64,000 bases of DNA from DCFW01 sp963790715. GTDB taxonomy: Bacteria > Bacteroidota > Bacteroidia > Bacteroidales > Bacteroidaceae. Below, in pieces: positions 33,319 to 42,504 of the stretch. The DNA is taken from the NCBI GenBank assembly GCA_963790715.1, contig CAWBPN010000011.1:248001-312000 (forward strand), written 5' to 3'. Positions within the stretch are counted from its first letter, which is position 1; the number at the start of each line of letters is the position of its first letter. The position numbers and the translations under genes were made by a program. Under the pieces are notes generated by a model. It did not search any database. It was not told the origin of the DNA and saw only the letters and a program-made list of their open reading frames with translations.

Positions 33319-33930
33319 TTATTCAAAATCAAAAGGGATTTCGAGCTGCTTGTTCCCTAATAAATTGAACGTCATTCGATGCACTTCGGTTGTGCCATAT
33401 AACTTTATGGCTTCACGATGCTTTTTAGTAGGATAACCTTTATTATTGCGCCAATCGTATTGCGGGTGCAACTTGTCCAAATCGTCCATATAATCGTCAC
33501 GATATGTCTTTGCCAAAATGCTGGCAGCAGCAATTGACATATATTTACCGTCACCTTTCACTATCGTTTTATACGGCACATCTTTATAAGGTTTGAAACG
33601 ATTACCGTCGATAAGCAAGAATTGCGGACTTATTTTCAATTGATCCACAGCACGATGCATAGCCAAAATGCTCGCATTAAGAATATTAATTTTATCTATT
33701 TCCTGCGATGTGACTATTCCAACAGCCCATGCCAATGCATCTTTCAGTATCACATCACGTAAAGCGTAACGTTGATGTGCAGTCAATTGTTTTGAATCGT
33801 TCAACTGCTCATTTCTGAAATCTTTAGGTAATATTACTGCTGCGGCATACACCGACCCTGCCAAGCATCCTCTGCCAGCTTCATCGCATCCGGCTTCAAT
33901 CAGATTTTCGTTAAAATATGATAATAGCAT
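33319..33930 (-). CDS. rnhB: Ribonuclease HII
   Basis: A 203-residue enzyme removing ribonucleotides and RNA from RNA-DNA hybrids. Active-site signature EAGCDEAGRGCLAGSVYAAAVIL; QLNDSKQL, AVGIVTSQEIDKINIL, FLLIDGNRFKP, VKGDGKYMSIAAASILAK and YDWRNNKGYPTKKHR complete the family pattern. Full length. Confidence 0.95.
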   Translation of the reverse strand: MLLSYFNENLIEAGCDEAGRGCLAGSVYAAAVILPKDFRNEQLNDSKQLTAHQRYALRDVILKDALAWAVGIVTSQEIDKINILNASILAMHRAVDQLKISPQFLLIDGNRFKPYKDVPYKTIVKGDGKYMSIAAASILAKTYRDDYMDDLDKLHPQYDWRNNKGYPTKKHREAIKLYGTTEVHRMTFNLLGNKQLEIPFDFE

Positions 33931-33952
33931 CTTCTTTGTCTTTATCCGAAAA

Positions 33953-33960
33953 CAAAGATA
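33953..33960 (-). promoter_or_regulatory. Candidate -7 box for rnhB
   Basis: TATCTTTG on the minus strand, 22 bp before the ATG. Confidence 0.4.
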
Positions 33961-34091
33961 CGATAATTTATCTTTATTCTAACGTATATAATCGAATTAT
34001 CCTTGTATTACTCTATTTTTGCCATCGACTTTTAAGTATTAAATAATATTATTTTTACTGTACTTATCAATGATATATATAAATTAAATAA

Positions 34092-34099
34092 TAAATTTG
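34092..34099 (+). promoter_or_regulatory. Candidate -7 box for aqpZ
   Basis: TAAATTTG matches TAnnTTTG, 40 bp before the ATG at 34140. Confidence 0.4.
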
Positions 34100-34139
34100 G
34101 AACAATAAAATATCAAAAAAAATTATTAACTTATTAACT

Positions 34140-34844
34140 ATGAGTATGAAAAAAAACTTAGCTGAGTTTCTCGGCACATTTTGGTTGGTATTAGGCGGTT
34201 GCGGCACAGCATTGTTGGCCACAAACACCACCTTATTCGGAGATCATAACGTTGGTTTTATCGGCGTTGCACTTGCTTTCGGACTCACCGTACTTACGGG
34301 CATTTATGCTTTCGGTCCAATTTCAGGCGGACATTTCAACCCTGCTGTAACCTTAGGCTTATGGGCAGGTGGAAAATGCAAAGGTGAAGACGTTCTGCCT
34401 TATATCATTTCTCAAATATTGGGAGCTATAGCTGCCGCCGCCGTTCTATGTGTAATAGTCACCGGCAACGGTTCGGACATAGGAAACTTTGCAGCTAACG
34501 GTTATGGAGCGCATTCACCTGGAGGGTACGGACTTGTATCGGCACTGGTTTGTGAGTTTTTCATGACGTGCATGTTCATTTTAGTTATACTAGGAGCCAC
34601 CGACAAAAGGGCTCCGGCAGGTTTCGCAGGTATTGCCATCGGTCTAGCCCTAACGCTAATTCACCTTATAAGCATTCCTGTAACAAACACATCCGTAAAC
34701 CCGGCACGAAGCATAAGCCAAGCTCTTTTCGTAGGAGGTTGGGCTATAAATCAACTTTGGTTGTTTATTGTTGCTCCAATTGCCGGAGGAATGTTTGCAG
34801 GAATAATCTACAAATACCTTCTTGCAGCAAAAGAGCCTGAATAA
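34140..34844 (+). CDS. aqpZ: Aquaporin Z
   Basis: A 234-residue MIP-family water channel with six transmembrane helices and two NPA half-helices: GGHFNPAVTLG (near residue 66) and SVNPARS (near residue 186). The segment HLISIPVTNTSVNPARS keeps the His and Arg of the narrow aquaporin selectivity filter, and the residues around the NPA boxes are those of AqpZ rather than glycerol facilitators. Monocistronic; ends in a hairpin. Confidence 0.95.
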   Translation: MSMKKNLAEFLGTFWLVLGGCGTALLATNTTLFGDHNVGFIGVALAFGLTVLTGIYAFGPISGGHFNPAVTLGLWAGGKCKGEDVLPYIISQILGAIAAAAVLCVIVTGNGSDIGNFAANGYGAHSPGGYGLVSALVCEFFMTCMFILVILGATDKRAPAGFAGIAIGLALTLIHLISIPVTNTSVNPARSISQALFVGGWAINQLWLFIVAPIAGGMFAGIIYKYLLAAKEPE

Positions 34845-34873
34845 CAACATGTTCTAAAAGCCACATTTATATT

Positions 34874-34931
34874 ATAATGAGTAATATACAAGCTATGTGT
34901 ATTGCTCATTATTTCATTTTATCTTCTATTT
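34874..34931 (+). terminator. Intrinsic terminator after aqpZ
   Basis: ATAATGAG (34874-34881) pairs with CTCATTAT (34915-34922), with a partly paired inner region, then a T-rich stretch. Confidence 0.6.
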
Positions 34932-34946
34932 ATGAACAGGGAATTA

Positions 34947-36221
34947 TTACTGAGTCAAACCTTTAAGTTCATTCTTTACATTATCGAGAACACCATTTGC
35001 AAACGTAACATCTTCTTCGGTGGCAAACAGACTGGCTGAAAGCGTGCAACAACCTTTAAAAGTGGAAACCGATAGCTGAAAATATTGATTTCTTTTAATG
35101 GCTGTAGTAATATAGGCTTTTTCAACGTTACAACTGCCGAAACACAAACGTTTTTCATCAATAATTCCAAGATTGGTGTAAGTGATAAATGGTGTCATAC
35201 GCATCTTACTAAACCTGTTAATTAATATACGCAACGGTAATGTACGAAAAATCATATCAAGGAACATCGGTAACTTCACGCAATCGGTACTTGATTTTTG
35301 AACGTTCATTTGCTCTGTCACTTTATGGAGCGTGTAATCAAATGCTTCATTTTCAGAGATTTTTACAGTACAGTTGTAGAGGCCTGTAAGATTACATATA
35401 CCGAATATTTGCTTCTTTTTCCCGAATTTTCGCAAATCCACCGGGCATGGAATAGTGATTTCAGGAGCTTTCAACGTGCGATATATTTCACGCACATAAG
35501 CGGTAATGATGATGTCATTTATACTGGCACCTCTATCTTTTGAATATTTTCGTATTTTATTAAAACTATCGCTATCAATATTCTTTATGAGCACTACAGC
35601 ATTATCAGGGTCACCATTAAGTGGAAATTTAAATGATTCAGGGGGCATACTTACGTTTAGTTTTGAAGACAATATTTTCCATCTCTTTTTCATACTGAAG
35701 TTATGCGACACCTGACTAAAAGATTGTTTCTTCAAAGCCTTTTTGTTGAATCCGCTGAACGTTTCGTTTTCACACTGAGTATATAAATTACCGAGCAAAT
35801 ACAAATAATCCTTGAAGCCACAGCCGTCAGCAACCATGTGGTTAATAATAACGAAAAGCTTATCGCATGCAACTTGCCTTAAAAGAATGATTTTCAATTG
35901 AGGTTCGCGAGTGAAGTCTAAATCTTTTGTCAACCATTTTGTGTCGCCATTGCCCTCCGATTCGGCATCGTCAATTATGTGAATAATATCGGCAGCCGTA
36001 AAATCACATTGTTTCCATGAAAAGGATTCTTCGTCAAAGACACAATTTATTAATGGGACAGCATCAATTGACATGTCAACGGCTTTTTTCAGTAAATTCT
36101 CATCTATGCGACCTTTAAATTGAATAAAAGACCGTATGCGCGGCAGCCCTTCAGACTTATAAAAATATTGCATGCATGCAAAAGGTTGAACTTTAATATG
36201 CTCGTTTATTTCATTGCTCAT
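34947..36221 (-). CDS. Stand-alone condensation-type acyltransferase (HxxxDG)
   Basis: A 424-residue protein of the condensation/alcohol acetyltransferase (PapA/AATase-like) superfamily. The active-site motif is NHMVADGCGFKDYL with His128 as probable base; GASINDIIITAYVREIYRTL and PCPVDLRKFGKK are the second-half motifs typical of the fold. These enzymes transfer an acyl group from CoA or a carrier protein to an alcohol or amine. No carrier protein, NRPS or PKS gene is nearby, so it may acylate a lipid or sugar. Function inferred only at superfamily level. Confidence 0.7.
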   Translation of the reverse strand: MSNEINEHIKVQPFACMQYFYKSEGLPRIRSFIQFKGRIDENLLKKAVDMSIDAVPLINCVFDEESFSWKQCDFTAADIIHIIDDAESEGNGDTKWLTKDLDFTREPQLKIILLRQVACDKLFVIINHMVADGCGFKDYLYLLGNLYTQCENETFSGFNKKALKKQSFSQVSHNFSMKKRWKILSSKLNVSMPPESFKFPLNGDPDNAVVLIKNIDSDSFNKIRKYSKDRGASINDIIITAYVREIYRTLKAPEITIPCPVDLRKFGKKKQIFGICNLTGLYNCTVKISENEAFDYTLHKVTEQMNVQKSSTDCVKLPMFLDMIFRTLPLRILINRFSKMRMTPFITYTNLGIIDEKRLCFGSCNVEKAYITTAIKRNQYFQLSVSTFKGCCTLSASLFATEEDVTFANGVLDNVKNELKGLTQ

Positions 36222-36258
36222 TTTTATATATTATTAGTTCACACGTACTTTAGCACTA

Positions 36259-36266
36259 CAAAGATA
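36259..36266 (-). promoter_or_regulatory. Candidate -7 box for the acyltransferase gene
   Basis: TATCTTTG on the minus strand, 37 bp before the ATG. Confidence 0.4.
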
Positions 36267-36328
36267 TTATATATTTATGATAAAAACCGACTTGATATAT
36301 CTTTTTATTGTCTTTTTTATTATATAAT

Positions 36329-36359
36329 TTTGGCAGTATGCAATAATATTGTAATTTTG
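36329..36359 (+). promoter_or_regulatory. Promoter of the M13 peptidase gene
   Basis: TTTG (36329-36332), a 19-bp spacer and TAATTTTG (36352-36359). A second TAATTTTG overlaps the -33 box at 36325-36332. Confidence 0.6.
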
Positions 36360-36425
36360 ACATAATAACAATACGGTAATATACTAATTCGGTAAGTTAC
36401 AAATATTATAAACTATTGATATTAA

Positions 36426-38483
36426 ATGAAAAAAAAGTATGTATTCAATGTATTATGTGGCAGTGCAATGTTAATGACTGTTGCCACAATGTCGTCAGCC
36501 AAGACAACTAAGCGCTTAACAACAAAACAAGCCGATCCTCTTGCCTCTCACGTAGATTATACGATAAGGCCGCAAGATGATTTTTTTGAGTTTGCCAACG
36601 GAAGATGGTTTAAACGGCATCCTATTCCTGCAAGTGAACAAAGCACCGGAATCTTTCAATTGATTCAGGATACCATTAATGCACAAGTATTGAACATTTG
36701 CAAATCCGCCGCATCAAAAGAAGAATTACCTGGAAGCAACAAGCAAAAGATAGGCGACTTCTATTTTTCGGGAATGGACAATGTTTCACTCAACAAGAAC
36801 GGCATAAACGACTTAAAATACGATTTAGCAAAAATTGACGGAATAAAAGACTTAAACGACATAGCCTATGAATCTTCATATATTCACACGGTATCAGCCT
36901 CACCTTTGTTCAGCTTTTATGTAACTCAGGATGATAAGAACAGCAGTAAATATCAAGTATATATTACTCAGGGCGGACTAAGCATGCCAGACCGTAATTA
37001 CTATGTTGATACTGATGCCAAATCGAAGGTGATTCGCGATAAATTCATTAAATATGTAGCCGACATGTTTTCTATCATGGGATATGACAATGACAAAGCT
37101 AAAAAGTCGGCCGCTAAACTGATGGAGATGGAAACGGCTTTGGCTAATGTATCACGCAAACGTGAAGATACACGCGACCCGTTTGCCAACTACAATAAAA
37201 TGTCGATAGACAGCCTGAAAGCATTGGTTCCAAATTTCAATTGGGCATCATTCATAAGTGAAATTGGACTTGCCAAAGTAGACAGTGTGGTGGTAGGTCA
37301 ACCTGAATTTCTTACCGGATTGAACGGTTTCCTACAGAAATATTCGGTCGATGATTGGAAAAATTATTTGAAGTTCCACTACCTTAACGGATTAGCTCCA
37401 TACGTTGACGATAACACGTACATGAAATATTTCGACTTTTATTCAGCCACACTACGCGGCATACAAGAACCTAGACCTCGCTGGAAGCGTGTAGTTACAA
37501 ATACGAATGACGCGCTTGGCGACCTAATAGGACAAGTTTATGTAAATGAATACCTACCTAAAGGTACTAAAGAGAAGCTAACTGAAATAGGTAAAGCCAT
37601 TCAAACAGAATTTGCACAACGCATCAAAACTCTTGACTGGATGAGCGAACCGACAAAACAAAAAGCATTATATAAATTGAATGCTGTAATGATGAAAATG
37701 GGTTATCCTGACAAATGGAAGGATATGAGCAGCATGAATATCGACCGTTCGTCATATGTTAAGAATGTTATCAGCAATAATAAATGGCAAACGGAATATA
37801 TGATTAATAAATATGGCAAACCTGTTGACCGTACCGAATGGGATATGGAGCCACAAACATACAATGCTTATTATAATCCGTCTAACAACGAAATAGTAAT
37901 TCCTGGCTGCAACATCATTGTACCTGGATATGAAAGAAAAATGGCAGACGATGCAATACTCTATGCCGTTATTGGTGGTACCATAGGTCATGAAATAACT
38001 CACGGATTCGACGATCAGGGTTGCAACTACGATGCGAACGGTAACTTGGCAAACTGGTGGACGAAAGAAGATAAAGATAAATTTGATGCAAGAACAAAAA
38101 AGATTGTCAATCAATTCAACAGTTATGTTGCTGTTGACAACCTGCACATCAACGGCGAACTGACGCAAGGTGAAAACATTGCCGATTTGGGTGGCATAAT
38201 TATGGCTTATGAATCATTCAAAAAAACAGAACAATATAAAAAGAATATTACCATAGCAGGATTAAATCCAAGTAAACGTTTCTTCTTGGGATATGCTTTG
38301 GAATGGATGGTGAACACACGTCCTGAAGCAATAGCAAATCAAGTAAAAAGTAACGAACACTCACCTGAAAAATGGAGAGTTATCGGTCCGTTGTCAAATA
38401 TGCCTGAGTTTTATTCAACTTTCGGTGTTAAACCGGGAGACAAGATGTGGCGAACAAATGACGAAAGAGTGAAGATATGGTAA
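36426..38483 (+). CDS. M13-family zinc metallopeptidase (PepO/neprilysin type)
   Basis: A 685-residue secreted endopeptidase. The signal peptide (YVFNVLCGSAMLMTVATMSSA) is followed by the M13 N-terminal domain (DFFEFANGRWFKRHPIP) and the catalytic domain: NEIVIPGC, IGHEITHGFDDQG with zinc ligands His522 and His526, and GENIADLGG with the third ligand Glu583. The C-terminus ends in KMWRTNDERVKIW, equivalent to the conserved Trp end of the family. It cleaves oligopeptides outside the cytoplasm. Monocistronic. Confidence 0.93.
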   Translation: MKKKYVFNVLCGSAMLMTVATMSSAKTTKRLTTKQADPLASHVDYTIRPQDDFFEFANGRWFKRHPIPASEQSTGIFQLIQDTINAQVLNICKSAASKEELPGSNKQKIGDFYFSGMDNVSLNKNGINDLKYDLAKIDGIKDLNDIAYESSYIHTVSASPLFSFYVTQDDKNSSKYQVYITQGGLSMPDRNYYVDTDAKSKVIRDKFIKYVADMFSIMGYDNDKAKKSAAKLMEMETALANVSRKREDTRDPFANYNKMSIDSLKALVPNFNWASFISEIGLAKVDSVVVGQPEFLTGLNGFLQKYSVDDWKNYLKFHYLNGLAPYVDDNTYMKYFDFYSATLRGIQEPRPRWKRVVTNTNDALGDLIGQVYVNEYLPKGTKEKLTEIGKAIQTEFAQRIKTLDWMSEPTKQKALYKLNAVMMKMGYPDKWKDMSSMNIDRSSYVKNVISNNKWQTEYMINKYGKPVDRTEWDMEPQTYNAYYNPSNNEIVIPGCNIIVPGYERKMADDAILYAVIGGTIGHEITHGFDDQGCNYDANGNLANWWTKEDKDKFDARTKKIVNQFNSYVAVDNLHINGELTQGENIADLGGIIMAYESFKKTEQYKKNITIAGLNPSKRFFLGYALEWMVNTRPEAIANQVKSNEHSPEKWRVIGPLSNMPEFYSTFGVKPGDKMWRTNDERVKIW

Positions 38484-38489
38484 CATGTA

Positions 38490-38506
38490 GTTATCTGTGA
38501 GATAAC
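38490..38506 (+). terminator. Short hairpin after the M13 gene
   Basis: GTTATCT-gtg-AGATAAC, 7-bp stem with 3-nt loop, between convergent genes. No T-run on either strand, so its role as terminator is doubtful. Confidence 0.3.
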
Positions 38507-38512
38507 GTACCT

Positions 38513-41140
38513 TCATTTATCCACATTTTTTTCAAAATAGACGGGATTTCCTGTTGACGTAACGCCTTCGATAATCATATTTTCTGAGGCGTTACTGTCG
38601 TTTGTATAGTATGAAAAAGATGCCTTGCCGTTTGCATCAGTTGCCAACGACGGATTCCAATAAATTGTTGAGCGGAAATCGGAATCTTTTTTATCTTTTG
38701 CTTCCGGTGTATCGTAAACAGGTGCATAAAATTCAACCGACTCGTTATAGCCTCGCGGTGTAAATTTGACAGGATTAAAACTTATACGGCTGCTGTTAAG
38801 TGCTTCTATAGATTTCAACGTGATTACGATTGCTCCGTTGTTTGCGGCCGAGCCTAATGTCACAAGTCCTATTCCATTGTTGACTAAGTCTATTCGCTGT
38901 ATGTCACTTCCGTTAATCGTTTGCAGCATTGAGTAATCGGCAGCTTGGTCATACCTTATATCATTGATGATCAACATTGCACGTCCCTTGCTACGATTAA
39001 ATTTCAATATTTCACTGCCTTCATCATCTACAGCTGTTGTAATTCCAGGCATCAATTGTATTATTTGATAAGCTGTCATATTCTGATAATCCTTAAGCTG
39101 GTCCACGGTCATTGAATGGTCGGCATTGGTTATATACTCATAATTCGGGTCTCCCGGTTGAGGTAATTTTGAAGCTCTAACCGTAACCTCCTTGAGTTTT
39201 ATTACTTTCATTCCTCCTTCACGGTAATATTCCTCACGAGCCTTTTCTGCATATTCGTCGCTGAAAGCTGTGTTATTCCACACCGGATACAGGATGTTCG
39301 ACGCTGTTTGAGGTGTTTCTTCATTGTCCATTTTTATAGTTACTCCATCACGACCTTTTGCCGTACGGGCTGCAACAACAAACGCAACACTGTCGGGATA
39401 TTCACGGCTGCTCTGAATATAAAAATGTCCCTTGTTGTCAGCTGTTGCCATACTGATAATCCCCTTTGAAGGAGCAAAAGCCGTTACCTGTGCTTTCTTT
39501 GTTTTGCCGAAAAGTCCGCTTACCGTTCCTCCGAAGGTCTCCACATTTTCAACATAATACTTGTATGACATATCCGGCTTTACCGACAAATCACCGGTCT
39601 TAAAACGCCTCCAACCGTTGGTAATCATCAACAAATCAAGTTCGGCTTTTGCCAACTTATTGTCAGGTGAGAAGTAATGTGCAGGATGTTCGATGTATCC
39701 TTTCAGGTCTGATGTCAACAACAAATCGGAAACGATATTTGCCTGTATGCTGTCCGGCGTAACCAACGAATTATCAGTTACACACACCGACAAGTCACCT
39801 TTTTGAGGACAGCCGACGGCATCTTTCATGTCTACTTCTACATTCACTTTCTCGCGCTTGTCATATTTCCCTTTGTCGGTAACGGCGGTCAGAGACTCGC
39901 GATTCTTATTGTAAACGAATAATAATCTTTCACTTATGGCTTTACCATATTTGTCCAATAATAATAGGTGTACAATACCATCAGTAAACAAACTGTCGGG
40001 AATGTCATAACCCGGATGTTGGGCATTTATCAATCTGAAAGATCTCAAACATCCGCGTTGATGAGCTACCACATATAACGTATCAGGCCAATTGACATCA
40101 TCCGTTTTAAGCACTTCATAGTTTATGCTTCTTGATGAACTGGCAGCTTTCAGCTTGAATCCCGAATTATGAACGGGAGGCAAGTCGAAGTTATTTGTTA
40201 CGCCATCGGACGATTGCACTTCGGCATGAAACACGTCGCCCTTTTGTGGAGAAAGGTAAAACAATCCCATTCCGTCGTATACCGTACTTATATTGGCAAC
40301 AACTTCTCCTTTTTGATTTTTTACCACTCCGCTCACCGGTATTGAATATCCATTGCTCGCCTGTGCTTTAAAAGCAACTTTCTGCAATTCAAGCGGTAAT
40401 AAATCTCCGCCTTCGGGAAAGAATGTCACGCTGTAATCTGTTTGACGTATTGTGGGATATAAGTCACTTTTATACATTAATGACGGGTCATCCACCACCA
40501 CATTAATGCGTGGTGCGCCTACAAGAGGAAGGTTCATTTGCATTGTCCCGCCAAAATCCGTTTTCGCAGTTCCTTTTCTTACTAATTTTTTACCGTCGTA
40601 ATAAACGTAACGTATTTTGACCTTATGGTCGGGAACAGACTTACCGTTCAAGAATTTGACGGTGGCAACAATATCGTTGGCATCCGGTTTGGTATATGTG
40701 ACCGTAGCATTGACATCGTTAACAAGATTTCCTATGCGAATCATCTTATAAAAATGGAAATTAGCGTCTTCGTTACGCATCCAGTTGGTATAAGAATGTA
40801 AATAGTAATCACCGGGAGGCAGCGCAGCATCCAACTTGATATTACCGGCAAACACATTCTTTTGCCTGCGCACTTTCTTGCTGACAATCACCGAATCGGC
40901 GCGATTCAGCAAATCTACATAAAGATAATTGCTCCAAGACTGATCTTCACGATGATTGATTGCGCTTACCAAATAGCCTTTAAACCAGATGTTTTCACCT
41001 GCACCATAGTCGGATTTATCTGTTTGAACATATATCTTTTCTTGAGGCAGTGATACTATTTTGTCAAAATAAGAGACTATACTGTCCGGCTTTACCGGCA
41101 GAACAACTGAAAGAAAACATAATAAAGGAGCGAGCGTCAT
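38513..41140 (-). CDS. MG2/TonB-plug-domain surface protein without a barrel
   Basis: An 875-residue protein with a short signal-like N-terminus. Residues ~30-130 are an MG2-like domain (PQEKIYVQTDKSDYGAGENIWFKGYLV pattern), further Ig/MG-like repeats follow to ~600, and residues ~660-790 resemble a TonB-receptor plug (TVRASKLPQP, MTAYQIIQLMPGITT, LIINDIRYD, RIDLVNNG, ANNGAIVITLKS). The C-terminal tail has the macroglobulin-like STIYWNPSLATDANGKASFSYYT. The barrel of a true TonB receptor is absent. Such chimeras are common in Bacteroidota; function unknown, presumably envelope. Confidence 0.75.
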   Translation of the reverse strand: MTLAPLLCFLSVVLPVKPDSIVSYFDKIVSLPQEKIYVQTDKSDYGAGENIWFKGYLVSAINHREDQSWSNYLYVDLLNRADSVIVSKKVRRQKNVFAGNIKLDAALPPGDYYLHSYTNWMRNEDANFHFYKMIRIGNLVNDVNATVTYTKPDANDIVATVKFLNGKSVPDHKVKIRYVYYDGKKLVRKGTAKTDFGGTMQMNLPLVGAPRINVVVDDPSLMYKSDLYPTIRQTDYSVTFFPEGGDLLPLELQKVAFKAQASNGYSIPVSGVVKNQKGEVVANISTVYDGMGLFYLSPQKGDVFHAEVQSSDGVTNNFDLPPVHNSGFKLKAASSSRSINYEVLKTDDVNWPDTLYVVAHQRGCLRSFRLINAQHPGYDIPDSLFTDGIVHLLLLDKYGKAISERLLFVYNKNRESLTAVTDKGKYDKREKVNVEVDMKDAVGCPQKGDLSVCVTDNSLVTPDSIQANIVSDLLLTSDLKGYIEHPAHYFSPDNKLAKAELDLLMITNGWRRFKTGDLSVKPDMSYKYYVENVETFGGTVSGLFGKTKKAQVTAFAPSKGIISMATADNKGHFYIQSSREYPDSVAFVVAARTAKGRDGVTIKMDNEETPQTASNILYPVWNNTAFSDEYAEKAREEYYREGGMKVIKLKEVTVRASKLPQPGDPNYEYITNADHSMTVDQLKDYQNMTAYQIIQLMPGITTAVDDEGSEILKFNRSKGRAMLIINDIRYDQAADYSMLQTINGSDIQRIDLVNNGIGLVTLGSAANNGAIVITLKSIEALNSSRISFNPVKFTPRGYNESVEFYAPVYDTPEAKDKKDSDFRSTIYWNPSLATDANGKASFSYYTNDSNASENMIIEGVTSTGNPVYFEKNVDK

Positions 41141-41269
41141 AGTGTATATATTTTACGGTTTTATGGCACTAAATTAGTTGTTTTTCAACAAGATTGTTCA
41201 CGCAATGCTAATTTTTGCTTTTGGATAAGCTTTTTTTAACCGATAGATACATGCAACGCCTCAATTTAC

Positions 41270-41277
41270 TACCTTTG
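41270..41277 (+). promoter_or_regulatory. Candidate -7 box for the Fsr-type MFS gene
   Basis: TACCTTTG matches TAnnTTTG, 24 bp before the ATG at 41302. Confidence 0.4.
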
Positions 41278-41301
41278 CACCGCAATTAAGAAAGAGAGAA
41301 A

Positions 41302-42501
41302 ATGATGCAAACTAAAGACGCTACAAAAATAGCACTTCCGATATTGATAGGGTTGGGATTATCCCATTGTTTGAACGATACAATACAATCTACCATCACA
41401 TCCGTTTATCCGTTGCTTAAAAGTGATTTGGCTTTGAGCTTCGCACAAATAGGCTTAATCACATTGGTAAACCAACTGTCTGCTTCCATTTGCCAACCGT
41501 TAGTTGGATTGCTATTAGACAAACATCCGTCACCTTGGGCTATGCCTATAGGTATGCTGTTCACGTTGACAGGTATTATCAATATATCTTTTGCATCGAC
41601 TTTCGAGTGGGTACTTTTCTCCGTATTTTTTATCGGTGTCGGTTCATCAGTACTGCATCCCGAAGCTTCACGTTTGGCACATATAGCATCCGGCGGAAGG
41701 CGGGGCTTTGCGCAATCCATTTTCCAAGTCGGAGGCAACTTCGGCTTCTCATTCGGTCCTTTGTTGGTGGCTGCATTTGTGGCACCTTACGGCAGAAGTC
41801 ATTTTGCTTTGTTTTCAGTTATATGCGTAATTGCCATCCTTGTGACGATACCTATCGGCAAATGGTACAAAAAATACTTGTCGACAGGAGCACGAACAAG
41901 GACGATTAAAGGAGGCGAAGGCGAGATGCCGCTGTCAATGCAAAAAACGGTTCTTACACTTTTCGTATTATTCATTCTGATTTTTTCAAAATTCGTATAT
42001 GGCGAGAGTTTGGGAAGTTATTACACCTTTTATTTGATTCACAAATTCGGAGTAACCATTCAAACATCGCAACTATTTCTGTTCGTTTTCTTCATTGCCG
42101 AAGCAATAGGTACTATGATAGGAGGCCCGTTAGGTGATAAAATAGGACGAAAATATGTTATTTGGGTATCTATTTTAGGCACTGCGCCATTCAGTCTTGC
42201 AATGCCATACGCAGGACTTTACTCCACACTCGCGCTGAGTTTCTGTGCAGGTCTTATAATCTCATCTGCCTTTGCTGCTATTATAATATATGCACAAGAA
42301 CTTATTCCCCAAAAGATAGGATTGGTTTCAGGCTTGTTTTTCGGTCTCGGGTTCGGTGTTGCCGGTGTTGCATCGGCCGTATTGGGTTGCCTCACCGACA
42401 AATACGGGATAGACACCGTATATAAGATATGTGCATTTATGCCGCTTATCGGAATAGTAGCCTGTTTCCTGCCAAATATCGAAAAGAAGAAATACAGATA
42501 A
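41302..42501 (+). CDS. MFS transporter, fosmidomycin-resistance (Fsr) type
   Basis: A 399-residue transporter with about 12 membrane segments. LGLSHCLNDTIQSTITSVYPLLK at the N-terminus is the characteristic Fsr/YfnC opening; QPLVGLLLDKHPSPW and GGPLGDKIGRKYVIW are the motif A loops of the two halves. Family members export fosmidomycin and other drugs; the natural substrate is unknown. Stop is 3 bp from the end of the convergent tex gene. MM at the start leaves two adjacent ATG options. Confidence 0.85.
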   Translation: MMQTKDATKIALPILIGLGLSHCLNDTIQSTITSVYPLLKSDLALSFAQIGLITLVNQLSASICQPLVGLLLDKHPSPWAMPIGMLFTLTGIINISFASTFEWVLFSVFFIGVGSSVLHPEASRLAHIASGGRRGFAQSIFQVGGNFGFSFGPLLVAAFVAPYGRSHFALFSVICVIAILVTIPIGKWYKKYLSTGARTRTIKGGEGEMPLSMQKTVLTLFVLFILIFSKFVYGESLGSYYTFYLIHKFGVTIQTSQLFLFVFFIAEAIGTMIGGPLGDKIGRKYVIWVSILGTAPFSLAMPYAGLYSTLALSFCAGLIISSAFAAIIIYAQELIPQKIGLVSGLFFGLGFGVAGVASAVLGCLTDKYGIDTVYKICAFMPLIGIVACFLPNIEKKKYR

Positions 42502-42504
42502 AAA

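Noticed and set aside
34568..34840. 90-codon ORF in another frame of aqpZ
   Set aside because: Shadow of a well-conserved aquaporin gene; no motif of its own.
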